From Myrica gale (lineage: Eukaryota; Streptophyta; Magnoliopsida; Fagales; Myricaceae), in contig OZ005605.1 in the NCBI GenBank assembly GCA_963930655.1, positions 4,471,501-4,535,500 of the forward strand: DNA of 64,000 nt, written 5' to 3'. The notes under the pieces were generated by a model. It did not search any database, was not told the DNA's origin, and saw nothing but the letters and a program-made list of their open reading frames with translations. Made by a program: the position numbers and the translations under genes. Below, piece by piece: positions 22,668 to 33,940 of this stretch (the first letter of the stretch is position 1; every line of letters begins with the position of its first letter).

Positions 22668-23053
22668 GAGAATTTATCATTTTAGTCCTTTGAGTTTTAC
22701 ACGCTTTTACGTTTTAGTCTTTGAATTTTGTTTTTTCAAATAGTAGTCTTTAGGTTTACATTTTTTTTACAAAATGATCATTCCGTCAGTCTGCCGTCCA
22801 TATGCTTAACGGCACATCAAGCGGTCGACCGAGTATATGTGTTGAAAGTGAGCGGTCGACCGGTACATGTAACGGTCGACTGCTTCAAATTGCTGACGTG
22901 TCAGAGAGTTCCGTTAAGCATATGGACGACAGACTGACGGAAGAACTATTTTGTAAAAAAATATAAATTCAAGGACTAATATTTGAAAAAAGGAAACCCA
23001 AAGACTAAAACGTAAAAGCGTGTAAAACCTAAGGACTAAAATGCTAAATTCTC
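22668..23053. mobile_element. 386-bp Mutator-like MITE with perfect 9-bp TSD
   Basis: ATATTATTT occurs directly at both edges (22659-22667 and 23054-23062). TIRs begin GAGAATTTATCATTTTAGTC on the left and mirror as GACTAAAATGCTAAATTCTC on the right, pairing on through TTTTACACGCTTTTACGTTT for more than 100 bp. The centre carries GGTCGACCG-type palindromes at about 22822, 22852 and 22872. No coding capacity. Confidence 0.9.
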
Positions 23054-23062
23054 ATATTATTT

Positions 23063-25158
23063 TTGCATGTTTGAGAATTTTTTTTTAAAAGTGCACAACT
23101 ATCTAAAAAAATCTCTCTAGAAATCCTCCTCTCTATCAGTTTCTCTTCTTCTTTGTTCTCTCCTCCCAACAAATTTTGTTCCTCTTAGCCAGAATTCGTT
23201 TAACTCATGGGTTGGACTAATAGTAATTATAATGGCTGGACTAGCAGTTCAACTACGAGAGGGAGTATTCGTTGATGACCAGCTGGCAAAATAGTTATGG
23301 GCTTGAGTTGTGCTCTTGAGTTTGTTGGGCCAGCTGTTGAAATGGTCGGACTAGGCTCGCGAAATAAGAATTTAGTTAGAGCCCATGTAGCTTTAAATAA
23401 GGTGTAATTCTATAGGAGGCATGGAAGAACAGAAAAATTGTATAGCATTTAGTTTTGTCTTTAAAGGCTAGCTACTTCGAATTTGGCCATTGCATTTTTC
23501 CTCTTCTTCTTGTCTTTCTCCCTCGTTTCATTTTCTCTCTCGTCTTCTTCTCTTTCCCTTCTCATCTTCTTCTCTTTCTCTCTCCTTTTTGCGCTAATTT
23601 CAATTCCTTCTTCTCTCATCTTGTTGATAACACATGAGTTGACAAGCCAATAATGAGAACTAGAGGGAAGACCATCGAATTTTGAAATGATGCTACATTT
23701 TTTATGGTTAAGCTCTTTCAAATATACGTGCCCAAACAAAAAAAAGAAATTGTAGCCATAGCAATAACACTTATTTTTTTATTTTATTTTTCTTTTGTTT
23801 CTTTTGATAATTTAGAAAACCTTATCTTTTCCAAATTGCTTATAATTGGGCCCATACATATCGGATGGTTGAAGTTTGGAATGGGCCTAGTCCTGTTTCT
23901 TGCAAGATTTGCCAACTTCTTGCAGGCCCATTAAAAAATCAATAACGACCCAATTCCAGAGACCGAAGCCGCTCCTCTTTAAGCTCTGACTCCAAAAAAT
24001 GTTAGGTAAGAATTAAAAGGTCATCAGCTTATACAACCTCTGTTTTGGCAGGCATTAAAAAAAATTAGAATTTTTTCACAAATATTTTTTAAAAAAATTG
24101 TAATACCTTTTTATAATTTTTTGTTATCAAATTATTTCTTTCTAATATTTTTTTATTAAAAAAATTATATTAAATTATTTCTCTTAACATTTTTTTCACA
24201 AAACTCAAGTAAAATCTACACTGCTTTTAATATAAAAAAATTGCTAGCAAGATTCAGGTTAATATATTCTTAATATTTTTGTTTTTGAGAGGATATTACC
24301 GTATAAGTTTGAGAGAGTATTGGAATTTATGATAATAAAAAAATTAGACTTCTCTATTATAAAATGACATAAGTATGATTAAATTATTTTCAGCCTCTAT
24401 TCTCTAGATAATAATTTATTTTAAATAAAATTATAGTGATTTCTATATAATATTGAGTGGAAATAAAATAGAAAACTAAACATAAAAAATTGTTATTTTT
24501 AAATATTTTAAGGCATAGCCAAACTTCCCAAAATTAATTATTTTTATTTTTAAGATAAATACACTTTTCATCCAACAATGACTAGGTTTATGAAAGATTG
24601 CATCTTAAATTATAAGTTTTGATACATTTCACTCTTCAACTACTAATATTAAACATTTTGCACCATAAACTACCCACTTTGACATACTACACCCTCTAGC
24701 TACTAATATTATACACTTTACACCCTCTATCTGTCAATAATATCCTCGAAAAATTAATAAATTTATAACAATATCTTCAATATATGCAAAGTGGATCAAA
24801 GACATTATCGTCAATTTAATCTAAAATTTAGACAAAAGATACAAAATGTCTAAAATTAATAATTAGAAAGTTCAATATATCAATGTAAATTATAAAAATT
24901 ATAGTAATTAGTGAGTGAAAATTGTATTTTTTTACTTTATTTTTTGAATTTACCGTAAACGAACGCAGCTTAATTATTGTCAAACGGGCATAGGGTCACA
25001 GTACCAATATCTATCCTTAATGTGAGTCCATTTTCCTTTTCTCAGATCTCACGCTGTTTTGTTTTCTTGAACTTCTTTGGTCCAATTCGTACGGCTGGTG
25101 TCTAAGTAGCTCCTCGCCGAGCAGCCGAGCTGATCTATCTTGCTCTGAGTCGGTAGCC
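23063..25158. other. Intergenic, very AT-rich
   Basis: A CT-rich stretch at 23500-23620 reads as low-complexity frames on both strands and is not coding. 24050-24960 is AT-rich repeat-like DNA. The final ~130 bp before 25159 are the likely 5' leader of S1FA. Confidence 0.5.
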
Positions 25159-27395
25159 ATGGAGGACGAGTTCGAGTTTGCTGACAAGGTCCCTCCCTCG
25201 TTCGATAGGGTGGTACGCTTTCGTATTAGAGCTCGTATTCTCACCATCTTTAAGGGAATTTTACGAGATCTGTATAAAGACGATTGATTTCTAGTTTTAT
25301 AATTCTAAGATCTACTCGAGTGCAATTTGGATGATCCATCTTGATTGATCTAGTATTTACTGCTACATGTTGTTCGATTTGTTTTGATTGTTTCACATAA
25401 CCCCGTTGGTATATCTTACCCTGAAGCTTGAATGCCATTGCGTGTTCGAGGAGGTTCAGGAAGTCCTAAATCTATAAACTTCATATTTGTTTCTTTTCGA
25501 ACTGAAATATTGGGTTTTATTCTACTGTATGTTTTGAGCAACGTCGATCAATTTTATCAAACGTGGGACTTGATTGAATTTGTAAGTCAAGTGATTCATT
25601 TTGGTTGCATAATTCGATGCAGTTGCGGGAAGTTTTTGGTCACATTTTCAAGATTATCTAAGTTCAGTATGAGGTAGTACTCCAAGTTCATCGCGATTTT
25701 AGTAAACGAAGTCATATCGCTTACTTATGAATAGCAAGATGGAAGTCAAGAGATTAATTGTCACACAGAACCTGTTTGCGAGGAGCATATCTAGAGGGAG
25801 CCCAAAGCATATAAACCCCACATTTGCAGCTCATACCTCGGATTTGGCCTCCGTCATCTTCATGCCCTATCAATATCTCTGGTCTTTCACTGCTAATTCA
25901 AGACCCATGTGCCGAACCCCATAGTCCAAAATCTATGTTAAGTGAAGAAATTTATTACCCCGCATACCCAGAGCACCCAATGGTGAAAACAATCAATAAG
26001 GACATTGTTCTCAGCTCTAAAGAATACGGGTAGACAAACCTAAAGCACAAAATGCAATGAACTATTCAGATAGGTACCTCAGTTTTTCTGACAGTAGTCA
26101 CAGGTTCTGCTTTGAATCAACAGGCTGCTTGCCCTAGCTCTAAATCTTGTTCTGTCAACAGAAGAAGAATGACCTTTTCTGTTTGAGGAACCGTTTTGAT
26201 TGCTTGACTTCACCTTACCACACTGCTTTTGTCGCTGCTAAATTCTTCTAATTGCTTTTCCCCAATGTTTGTGCACTCAAGATGAGTTGTGCCATCAGTC
26301 TGATTTAAACCTTCAAAAAACTACGTAACACTCATCCTCATTTCTTTGCCTTTTTACATTCTGTCTTACTTCGTTTATTTGTGAGAAAATGTTGGTATGC
26401 TTGGAGATACTCATGTTCCCCATCATTTTGAGTTATAATAGTTGTCTTATTCTGTTTGCTCACCATTAATGTCTGTCTGCACTTTTTGACAGTTAATGTA
26501 AGCTTGAATGGATCTTAATGCGCACTAATAAAAAAATTGTTTATAATTCTCAATCAGGAAAACTTATATAAAGGGTGACGTAGAAGCAATTTGGAAACAT
26601 GATAGATGGCATCCTTCTTGCAGCAAATAGCACAGAATTGAATTGAGAATATATCTATTTGGTTGAAGTTCATCATTAACAGAAATTTGTTCTTTCTCAA
26701 ACCTAATCAATGAGCTTGCTGGACAATCCTCATTCAGTTTCAATTTTAAAGGACTTAATTGTTTTCTGGAAATGAACACGACTTGATTCAGAAGGAAGTA
26801 ATGGAATTTATAAATTAATGTCATTCATTTCTAACTGATACTAAGAATAATGCCACATGGATCGTTCAGATATCCGTCATTTAGAGCCAAACCCTCTCTG
26901 GGTAGGTCCTGCCCTAGAATCAGTAGTGAAAAGTTACGGCAATGCTTTGTTATACTGGACCTAATATTTTAAGTTTGGCTATTTGCAGATGTGTGAACTC
27001 ATTGTTCCTCAAAACGTTTACACCTTATTTCCTACAAAAGTAAAAGCTGTTTGCTTGCATAAATGGTGTAGACAGGCTTTGTCATCCTTCTATAAGTTTC
27101 TTCTTACTTATCAGTTTCTTAGCTGTTTTTTCTGGCTGTCTGATGTTTCAAAAACATGATTTGCTATTGCAATTATTAGGGAGATGTTATCAAGAATGCG
27201 GAAGCCAAAGGGTTCAATCCAGGACTGATCGTACTGCTGGTTGTTGTTGGGCTATTGTTGATATTCCTTGTTGGAAATTACATACTTTACTCATATGCGC
27301 AAAAAACCCTTCCTCCGAAGAAAAAGAAGCCGGTCTCAAAGAAGAAAATGAAGAAGGAGAGACTGAAGCAAGGTGTTTCTGCACCTGGAGAATAG
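25159..27395 (+). CDS. S1FA: S1FA-type DNA-binding protein
   Basis: Exons 25159-25212 and 27180-27395, phase 0, give 89 residues, slightly longer than the ~76-80 usual for the family. Exon 1 encodes the acidic N-terminus [18 protein letters not shown] place the donor at GTACGC (25213), since family members have a residue between FDR and G at this point. Exon 2 starts [15 protein letters not shown], followed by a 20-residue hydrophobic run (about 35-56), then [25 protein letters not shown] and GVSAPGE at the end. The family is named after spinach S1FA, which bound a negative element of the plastid ribosomal protein S1 promoter. The basic tail is a plausible nuclear signal and DNA-contact region. 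The hydrophobic segment reads as a transmembrane helix, which fits poorly with a soluble factor. A long 1.97-kb intron separates the exons. Confidence 0.92.
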
Positions 27396-28874
27396 AAACT
27401 TAAGATGTGCTGTCTCTTGTTCCTCTCAATGTCGAACTCTTCTGATCAGAAATTTTCCTTCGTTTGGTGTTGGGAGAGTGTGCTAGTTACTTTCCTGATC
27501 CCTTGGTAATGACTGGATATTTTAAATTTATAACTAGAATTTAGCATTATGTTTGAGTAGACCAAGTGAGAATGTACTGCTACTTCCCAGGATTTCTTAT
27601 GGTTCGTTTAGCTCTTGTCCACTTGTCATTCTGTTATTAATCGTCACTAGCTATATCTCTTAAGTTTTTCCATTGATTACGCACGTTTAAAGCCGTTTGT
27701 TTTAGGAAGAAAAAAAAAATCACTGCACTCAATACCTCACTGCGGCCTGCTTAGCAGTCAGGTCGAGCATGCTGGGGTTGATGCACGATGCATCTAACTA
27801 GGACTTAGCATGTGATGGGTGAGCAATTTTTTATTTAAAATCCACTGCTCACAGCACTATTATTTTGGTTCGCTAGTCTTCCCTCAGCCATTTCGGGAGG
27901 GGTTGGTAATATTGGTGAGTGAACGGTTGGAATCAGAATGCTAATTCCGGTTTCGTTCATGTATTTACCGAAATGTATTTTTTTTTGTTCCGGAATCGGA
28001 ACCGGGTCCTAATGAGCTAAAAATATTTTTTTACTAAATCTTTTGAAGATTTTTCTATTATTCATAATAAATTAACAATAAAGGTAAACTTTAAACCAAA
28101 GACTATATTCTAAATTAAATTTTCAAAAAAATTCAGTATTCATCATATATTTTATTTTGTTTCGAGTCATTTTTTTAAAAAAATTGAAATAAAAAAATTC
28201 AGTATCTTTTAGTTATTCATTATAAATTAATAATAAATATAAATTTTTATCCAAAATTTATATTTTAAAATAAACATTCAATCAAATTACATCTGTTATA
28301 TTTTATTCTGAGCACTATTTTAATTTTATTTTTAAAAAAATTAGAACTGGTAATTATCAAAAATGATTTTATGCTCTAGTATATATCGGAACAGAAACCA
28401 GATTTTCGGAGTCGAAAATGAAATCAGAAATTACGATTCTTCGCACTTATTTATTGGTAAAGCTATTGAGATTTTTTTAATTATTAAAAACAAAAAAAAA
28501 AGATGTTTCATTTTGGGGAAGCTTTGATCCTCGTAGCTTTCGCAAACCTACTTTAGTTAATAGAGTCGCGCACCATTACCTTGATAGGCTCTAAGATAAT
28601 GTCCGGAGGCTGTCCCATTGTTCATGAACATTTTCTGGAACTCACTAGGATGTATGCAGTACTACCCCTCCATAATTCTACTCAATTTTGTGATTAATGA
28701 AGTCAGGACTGATTCTTTTATATATATAGATGAAACGAAGACAAAAAAGAAGAAGAAAAAACAACCCTAGCCTCAATTCTTTCCTATTTTGCTCGCAAAG
28801 GGGTGAAACATGGATTAAGAAGCGTGAACAGTTGCAGTGTTCTCACTAGAGACACCGGCCATCCAAATTTCAAG
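27396..28874. other. 3' flank of S1FA and intergenic DNA
   Basis: Likely S1FA 3' UTR to about 27660, then AT-rich DNA with a decayed MULE-like element (27917-28451). No gene seen. Confidence 0.5.
27917..28451. mobile_element. Decayed member of the GGTTCCGG MULE-like family
   Basis: TATTGGT lies on both sides (27910-27916 and 28452-28458). Inside the left edge are TTCCGGTTTCG and GTTCCGGAATCGGAACCGG; near the right edge CGGAACAGAAACCAG and TCGGAGTCGAAAATG. This composition and layout match the elements at 47333-48376 and 54913-55405, but the ends are degenerate. Confidence 0.4.
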
Positions 28875-29785
28875 TGGTAGAGATAATATCATAATCAAAT
28901 CTTAAAGATTTGATATGATATTATGGTTATCACAATATCAAATTTTTGATATTGTTATGAAGATTCAAATTCAAATGTAGAAATTCAAATTTAAACATAG
29001 GATATTCTCCTATTATGTTTTGTATTATCTCTATAAATAAAGATATAATATATTTAGACTTATAATACAAAATCTCTTAAAATCTCTTGTCTCTTGTTAC
29101 TATTTCTCTCCCCTCTTCATTTTTACCTTTTTCTTCTTGGTATCAGAGCAACAAATTCCGCATCCTTAAAAGTTGGTGAATTTCACCTCCGCTGTACTTA
29201 CATCAAATCTCCTTTTGAGAGAAAAAGAAAGAAAGGTGAGTGAAAGAGAGAAAAAAAAGAGAGATATGTTTGACAAGTGTCGTGTGCCTATGATTTCAAG
29301 GTCCGATCAAATTCAAAAAGAAAAAAATATTTGTTCAGCAAAGGAGCAAAGATCAGCAAGGAGCAATGATCTATGACTTCAAGGTCCAATCACCATCATA
29401 TCTCGTTTTTTCAAACACAAGATTTCAGATTTCTCGATCTTTTATTTGAGGGAGGATGTTAGAGATAATATCATAATCAAATCTTAAAGATTTGATATGA
29501 TATTATGGTTATCACAATATCAAATTTTTGATATTGTTACGAAAATTCAAATTCAAATGTAGAGATTCAAATTTAAACATAAGATATTATCCTATTATAC
29601 TTTGTATTATCTCTATAAACAAAGATCTTCAATTGTAATATATATGGACTCATAATACAAAATACAGCCATAGAAGACTTTCACAGTGGATGTAGGTCTT
29701 CTAGACCGAACCACTCTTGTCTCTTGTTACTATTTTTCTCTCCCCTCTTCATTTTCACCTTTTTTTTTTTTTTTTTTCTCCAAGC
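28875..29785 (+). mobile_element. TRIM-type LTR element (fossil)
   Basis: Two direct repeats start TGGTAGAGATAATATC (28875) and TGTTAGAGATAATATC (29457); both run through AATCTTAAAGATTTGATATG and end around CCCCTCTTCATTTT with a T-rich tail. A primer-binding site TGGTATCAGAGC (complementary to initiator tRNA-Met, as in many plant Copia and TRIM elements) follows the left repeat at 29138-29149, and a polypurine tract GAGGGAGGA (29448-29456) precedes the right one. The internal part is only about 300 bp and has no capsid or polymerase region, so it is non-autonomous by type. The repeats agree at roughly nine of ten sites over their first 170 bp by eye, suggesting moderate age. Family: TRIM/Copia-like. 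Confidence 0.8.
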
Positions 29786-30089
29786 TCGCGAAATTCGACC
29801 TGAACTCTTTTCATTCCGGCTAACAAACCTGTGGGTACAGTTGTATTGGAATCGTCCATAAACCATCTGGCATTTAAACCCAACCTAATCTCCTCTCATC
29901 GTACGTTATTCAAAATTTTCGACGCAGACAAGATTCGCATGTGCCCTATATAAATGTGGTCGGTAGCAGGCACGCAGACAAGATTTTGGGCTATCTGATT
30001 GGATAGCGCTAAAATAATGCGACCGATTAGCATAGCACATGAGAAGGAATATCTGTGCTGTACTAATTCAGCAGCTTGGTTGGTGCAGG
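29786..30089. other. Intergenic, nothing recognised
   Basis: Short stretch between the TRIM element and the RNase H-like remnant; no supported feature. Confidence 0.4.
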
Positions 30090-30533
30090 ATGCTAGACAT
30101 GCGATGTTTTGGGTCTCCGAGACCTAATCAGTTGAAGATCAATTCTGACGTGGAGATACATCAATCAGAATCGTTCATAGGCGTCTCTTATTGAGACTCT
30201 TTCAGCTCTTTTTGTACGGTGTATATGGAGTAAGTTCGGGCTATATACCCTTTTTAGGTGAAGCGATGGCTGTTGCGCGTGCTGTGGAATTAGCTCAATT
30301 TCAAAAAGGATTTATGGTGATTTTTGAAACTGATTCTAAGCTTCTTTGGGAGGACATTACTGATGATTCCAAGTCTCCCTGATAAAAAAATAGCTGATTC
30401 AGTGACTTCTTTGCGGATAGTTTTCAAGGCACAATCTGCTATTGCTTGGTCTATCCATTCGGTGCCGCGCAAGCTTAATCAGCAGGCCCATGGGCAGCTT
30501 GTTCGCGTGTTTCTTCTGGCTTGTTGTTCCTAA
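30090..30533 (+). pseudogene. RNase H-like domain remnant (RVT_3 type)
   Basis: The opening reads GSPRPNQLKINSDVE, the usual start of the plant RNase H-like domain attached to LINE-derived and host proteins. Further on come GEAMAVARAVELAQ (the conserved Glu-Ala block), FMVIFETDSKLLWE (with the conserved Asp of ETDS), and, in another frame, HSVPRKLNQQAHG (the His-x-x-Arg-x-x-Asn-x-x-Ala-His block). A frame change of one base near 30365-30380 and at least two stops before 30240 show that it is dead. No reverse transcriptase is seen nearby, so it may come from a LINE 3' end or a host RNase H-like gene copy. Confidence 0.65.
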
Positions 30534-31792
30534 TTGCATTCCTTTTCATAGTTTATTTCGTGGACTCTGCTACTCCTTTGTTTTTAAGGCTTTTTGTGGG
30601 TTGGAATGAAATTGACAGTTTTCAGAGTAAATATTGTCAGTTTTGGATCACAAGGCACAGCAACGAATCTTCAATCTCTTATCTAAACTGTGTCGTACTT
30701 AAGCCAATGGGCTGAGCTAACTTCTCAATCGCAACTTGCTTTCCCCATTTAATCCGAGAGACATCGACAGAGACAAGTCGAGTCAATGAGTTAAAACAAG
30801 GGAGGAGTTTAGTCTCTCGATTTCACCAGAATCCGACATGGTGTGCTGGATCTGGGGCCATCAGACCAGGAACCATAATCATAATCTTCAAGGTGAAAAT
30901 TACAGTATGAACTGTCCATCAACAAAAGTCAGCAGCAGACATTGAGGTCCTCAAAACCTCCTACAGCCGTAAAAGGAAAAGCTTTTCTTTCTTCAATTAC
31001 CCATAAAAAAGAAAAAAAAAGGTTTTTCCTCTTGGAGTTTAGCTCTTTTTCCCAAAGGATAACGATTGAATCGCCTAGTTTTCCACCTCTCCTCTGAAAC
31101 CATGCTTTGCGTTCAAGATTCTTCTTTAATCCGGAATAGCTTGCTATCTTAAATTTTTCCCAAAAGCATTAATAAAGTCAAAGTTCTTCGCGATTGGTGC
31201 ACGTTCGAGGGTGCTCCCTTCTATTTGCGAGATTCATACAAACACCGAGCTAAATAATTCAGTAACTTACACAAAAAATAAAAAAGGACGACAACCTTAC
31301 CTCGAAGAAGAGGGACCGAAACAAGAAATCATTACGTGTTAGGAGGAAGAATTTGTCCACTCAATATGATATTATTGTTCCGTTAGCCGCACCAGCCACA
31401 ATAAAGGACCTCTAAGAAAAATGACTAATAAATATGCACTACTTTTTTCACTATACTTTACCAAGCCTCTACTCAAACCTGATGTCTACTTTTTGACAAT
31501 GGGGGATTACTTGTGAAAGCAACCACCACCCACCACTCCACAAAGAAAACCCCTCAAATCAATAGAACAAAACGGCCCCGCCCCACACCCATAGCCAATT
31601 TCTTTTGCCTCCTTCCTACCACACACTGAGCCACCTCCATACTTCAACGGCGGCTTCCATACGTCACTTGCAAGCAAAATTGAACCCCCCTGAGACCTAA
31701 GACTTGTGAGCTAACAAAATTGCATAATCAATGCCTTGTTATTTTGTACATAAACAAATGAATATATATATATAGTAAAGCAGACCGTCGGA
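30534..31792. other. Intergenic and 3' flank of the LecRK gene
   Basis: No coding signal. AT microsatellite near 31762-31774 just past the LecRK stop (minus strand). Confidence 0.5.
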
Positions 31793-33940
31793 TCAAACTA
31801 GATCACCACCAATGTAGTCGTTCTCTGATGAGGAGGTGGACAAAGTGATCATAGCATTACAGTCAGATACGCTGTCTTGCAAGTTCAACAGGAGCTGGGA
31901 AGTGCTGAAATTCATCAAGGGTTTTGCTCTTGGGACAATTGGGACTTCAGCCTCACCCACTAGCATCTGCGCCACGCCCCTCATTGTGGGTCTTGCCAAT
32001 GGGTCAGGGTGAGAGCAGGCTAGTCCGACTAACAGCACCCTTATCATCTCCCCCTCTTCGAATTCACCCGCAAGCCTTGCATCAGCTGCAGTTAACAACC
32101 TTCCTTCTTTGTGTAAACTCCAAACCCATTCCACCAAGTTGCTACTAACTCCAACTTTCCCGGCTCCAATACCATCTTTCTCAATGGGTCTTCTTCCACT
32201 AGCCACTTCAAGAACCACGGCTCCATAACTGAACACATCTGTTTTCTCCGTAGCTCTTCCTGTTAGCAGATATTCAGGTGCTAAATACCCCATGGTTCCA
32301 GCCGCCACTGTCGCATCCGGAGATTTATCATGCTCAATTTGACGTGCCAAACCGAAATCTCCCAACCGGGCATTGAATCCCTCGTCCAACATTATGTTAC
32401 TACTCTTCACATCTCTATGAATCACCTGGTTTTCACATTCTTGATGCAAATATGCCAGTGCAGAGGCGACCCCTAATAATATTTTCCGCCTATGTGGCCA
32501 CGGCAAAGGCGTTCTCGCTTCAAACAAAGCTTTATCGAGGCTCCCATTTGACATCAGGTCATAGACTAATAAGATTTCACCCTTCTCATGGCACCAACCT
32601 TGAAGCCGAACAAGATTTCGATGCCTAAGAGTTCCAATTATGGACAATTCTGATAGAAATTCAGTCTTCCCCTGACTGTTATGACTACATCTTTTCACTG
32701 CGACAATGTCGCTGGTCTCTGGCAATATACCCTTATAGACTATCCCAAATGCGCCATGACCGATAATTCTATTAGCATTGAAGCACTTGGTTGCCGACTT
32801 GATCTCCCTATAACTGAATTCCTTGGGCATTTTGATAATTTCCGAAGCAAGCAACTCGGATTTCTTCACTTGTTTGATCTTCTTCGAGTACACCCAGAAT
32901 AGAGCACCAGCAAACAGAGCTAAAACGAAGGCCCCGGCAGTGACCACACCAGCCACAGCTCCTGGACTTTCCTTACAGAGCTGGTTATGACAAGACGAAG
33001 ACTTGCTGTTCTTCTGTGAGGTACTCGAAATTGAGTCAGGCCCAGAGGGAGCCAATGAAGGTGGCGGCGACTTCACAGAATTAGCCGTTGGATTCATCAA
33101 GTTAGTCGTTGGAGGAGGAGGCGACGACGCAGACCCTGGCCCCGAACCCGAGTTAGAGTCAAATGAAGAACTAAAACTCCACCACTCAACACTGTGAATC
33201 TCTGTGCTCCCTTGCGTCGACCCGGAAAATCCAACGTACATAAAATCGTTCACATACTGATCCAAATCCAGAATAAAAGACAAGAGGGGCTCTTTCGGTT
33301 TCAGATTCGAGTACGAAACTGATATGTTGAACAGCTGGGTAGAACCATCGTACTCAATCCACGCGTTAACCAAATCGCCACTCTTAAGATCAATATCTAT
33401 GGCGCCCAAATCACCTACCTGCGAAGAGACCGTGCTGTTCAGATCCAAGCCCACGTGGTTTCCGTTAATGTCCTTGAACTCCACGTCCATAAGGGTGTCA
33501 AACTCAACCGCCACGAAGCCTGAGGGCGAGCCCGTCTCGGCAAGGAGGCCAAGGAACCCACCGGCGTTGCCGACGTTCTCATCGTCGGGCGAGATCACAA
33601 AGGCCAGTCCGCCACCTATCGACGACGGGTTCAGGTTGGTGACGGAGAAGGAGAAGAAGGTTGAGAAGCTCGCCGTTAAGTGGGTCCCGCGTAAACGGAA
33701 TTTGACTGGTCTGGTGTAGAGAACCCTGCCGGCGCCAGAGTTGGGCACGGCGAGGTCGCGGGTGAGCCTTACGCTGCCATTGTTCAAGTGGGCGTCTCCG
33801 AGGAGCTTCAGGCTGCTGAGAGTTAAGGTCCCAAAGTCGAATTCAGTGGTTGCGGTAGTAACGTCAGTGTGGAAAAGGCAGAGTAAGAGTGTAAAGAGAA
33901 CGAAGACAATGCCTCTAAATTTGCAAGAAAGTTCCACCAT
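31793..33940 (-). CDS. LecRK-VIII: L-type lectin-domain receptor kinase, clade VIII
   Basis: Intronless, 715 residues, complete. Residues 1-30 are a signal peptide; 32-262 a legume-lectin domain (FDFGTLTLSSL at the start, FVAVEFDTLMD and NGNHVGLDLNS carrying the usual Asp/Asn metal and sugar-pocket residues, VGFSGSTQGSTEIHSVEWWS at the end). A Ser/Pro-rich stalk spans about 263-320, a transmembrane helix 328-350 and a kinase domain about 390-660, with glycine loop GHGAFGIVYKG (394-404), Lys416 in VAVKR, HRDVKSSN (508-515), DFG (528-530) and APEYL (554-558). It is an RD-type kinase with all catalytic residues in place. It acts at the plasma membrane; clade VIII.1 of Arabidopsis has been proposed to sense extracellular NAD-type signals and act in salt/ROS responses, but the ligand here is unknown. 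Start chosen at 33940 because the signal peptide follows at once. LecRK-VIII.1 neighbours an S1FA gene in Arabidopsis, as here. Confidence 0.95.
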   Translation of the reverse strand: MVELSCKFRGIVFVLFTLLLCLFHTDVTTATTEFDFGTLTLSSLKLLGDAHLNNGSVRLTRDLAVPNSGAGRVLYTRPVKFRLRGTHLTASFSTFFSFSVTNLNPSSIGGGLAFVISPDDENVGNAGGFLGLLAETGSPSGFVAVEFDTLMDVEFKDINGNHVGLDLNSTVSSQVGDLGAIDIDLKSGDLVNAWIEYDGSTQLFNISVSYSNLKPKEPLLSFILDLDQYVNDFMYVGFSGSTQGSTEIHSVEWWSFSSSFDSNSGSGPGSASSPPPPTTNLMNPTANSVKSPPPSLAPSGPDSISSTSQKNSKSSSCHNQLCKESPGAVAGVVTAGAFVLALFAGALFWVYSKKIKQVKKSELLASEIIKMPKEFSYREIKSATKCFNANRIIGHGAFGIVYKGILPETSDIVAVKRCSHNSQGKTEFLSELSIIGTLRHRNLVRLQGWCHEKGEILLVYDLMSNGSLDKALFEARTPLPWPHRRKILLGVASALAYLHQECENQVIHRDVKSSNIMLDEGFNARLGDFGLARQIEHDKSPDATVAAGTMGYLAPEYLLTGRATEKTDVFSYGAVVLEVASGRRPIEKDGIGAGKVGVSSNLVEWVWSLHKEGRLLTAADARLAGEFEEGEMIRVLLVGLACSHPDPLARPTMRGVAQMLVGEAEVPIVPRAKPLMNFSTSQLLLNLQDSVSDCNAMITLSTSSSENDYIGGDLV

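Noticed and set aside
33324-33719. A 131-residue plus-strand frame opposite the lectin domain.
   Set aside because: Shadow of the LecRK coding sequence on the other strand.
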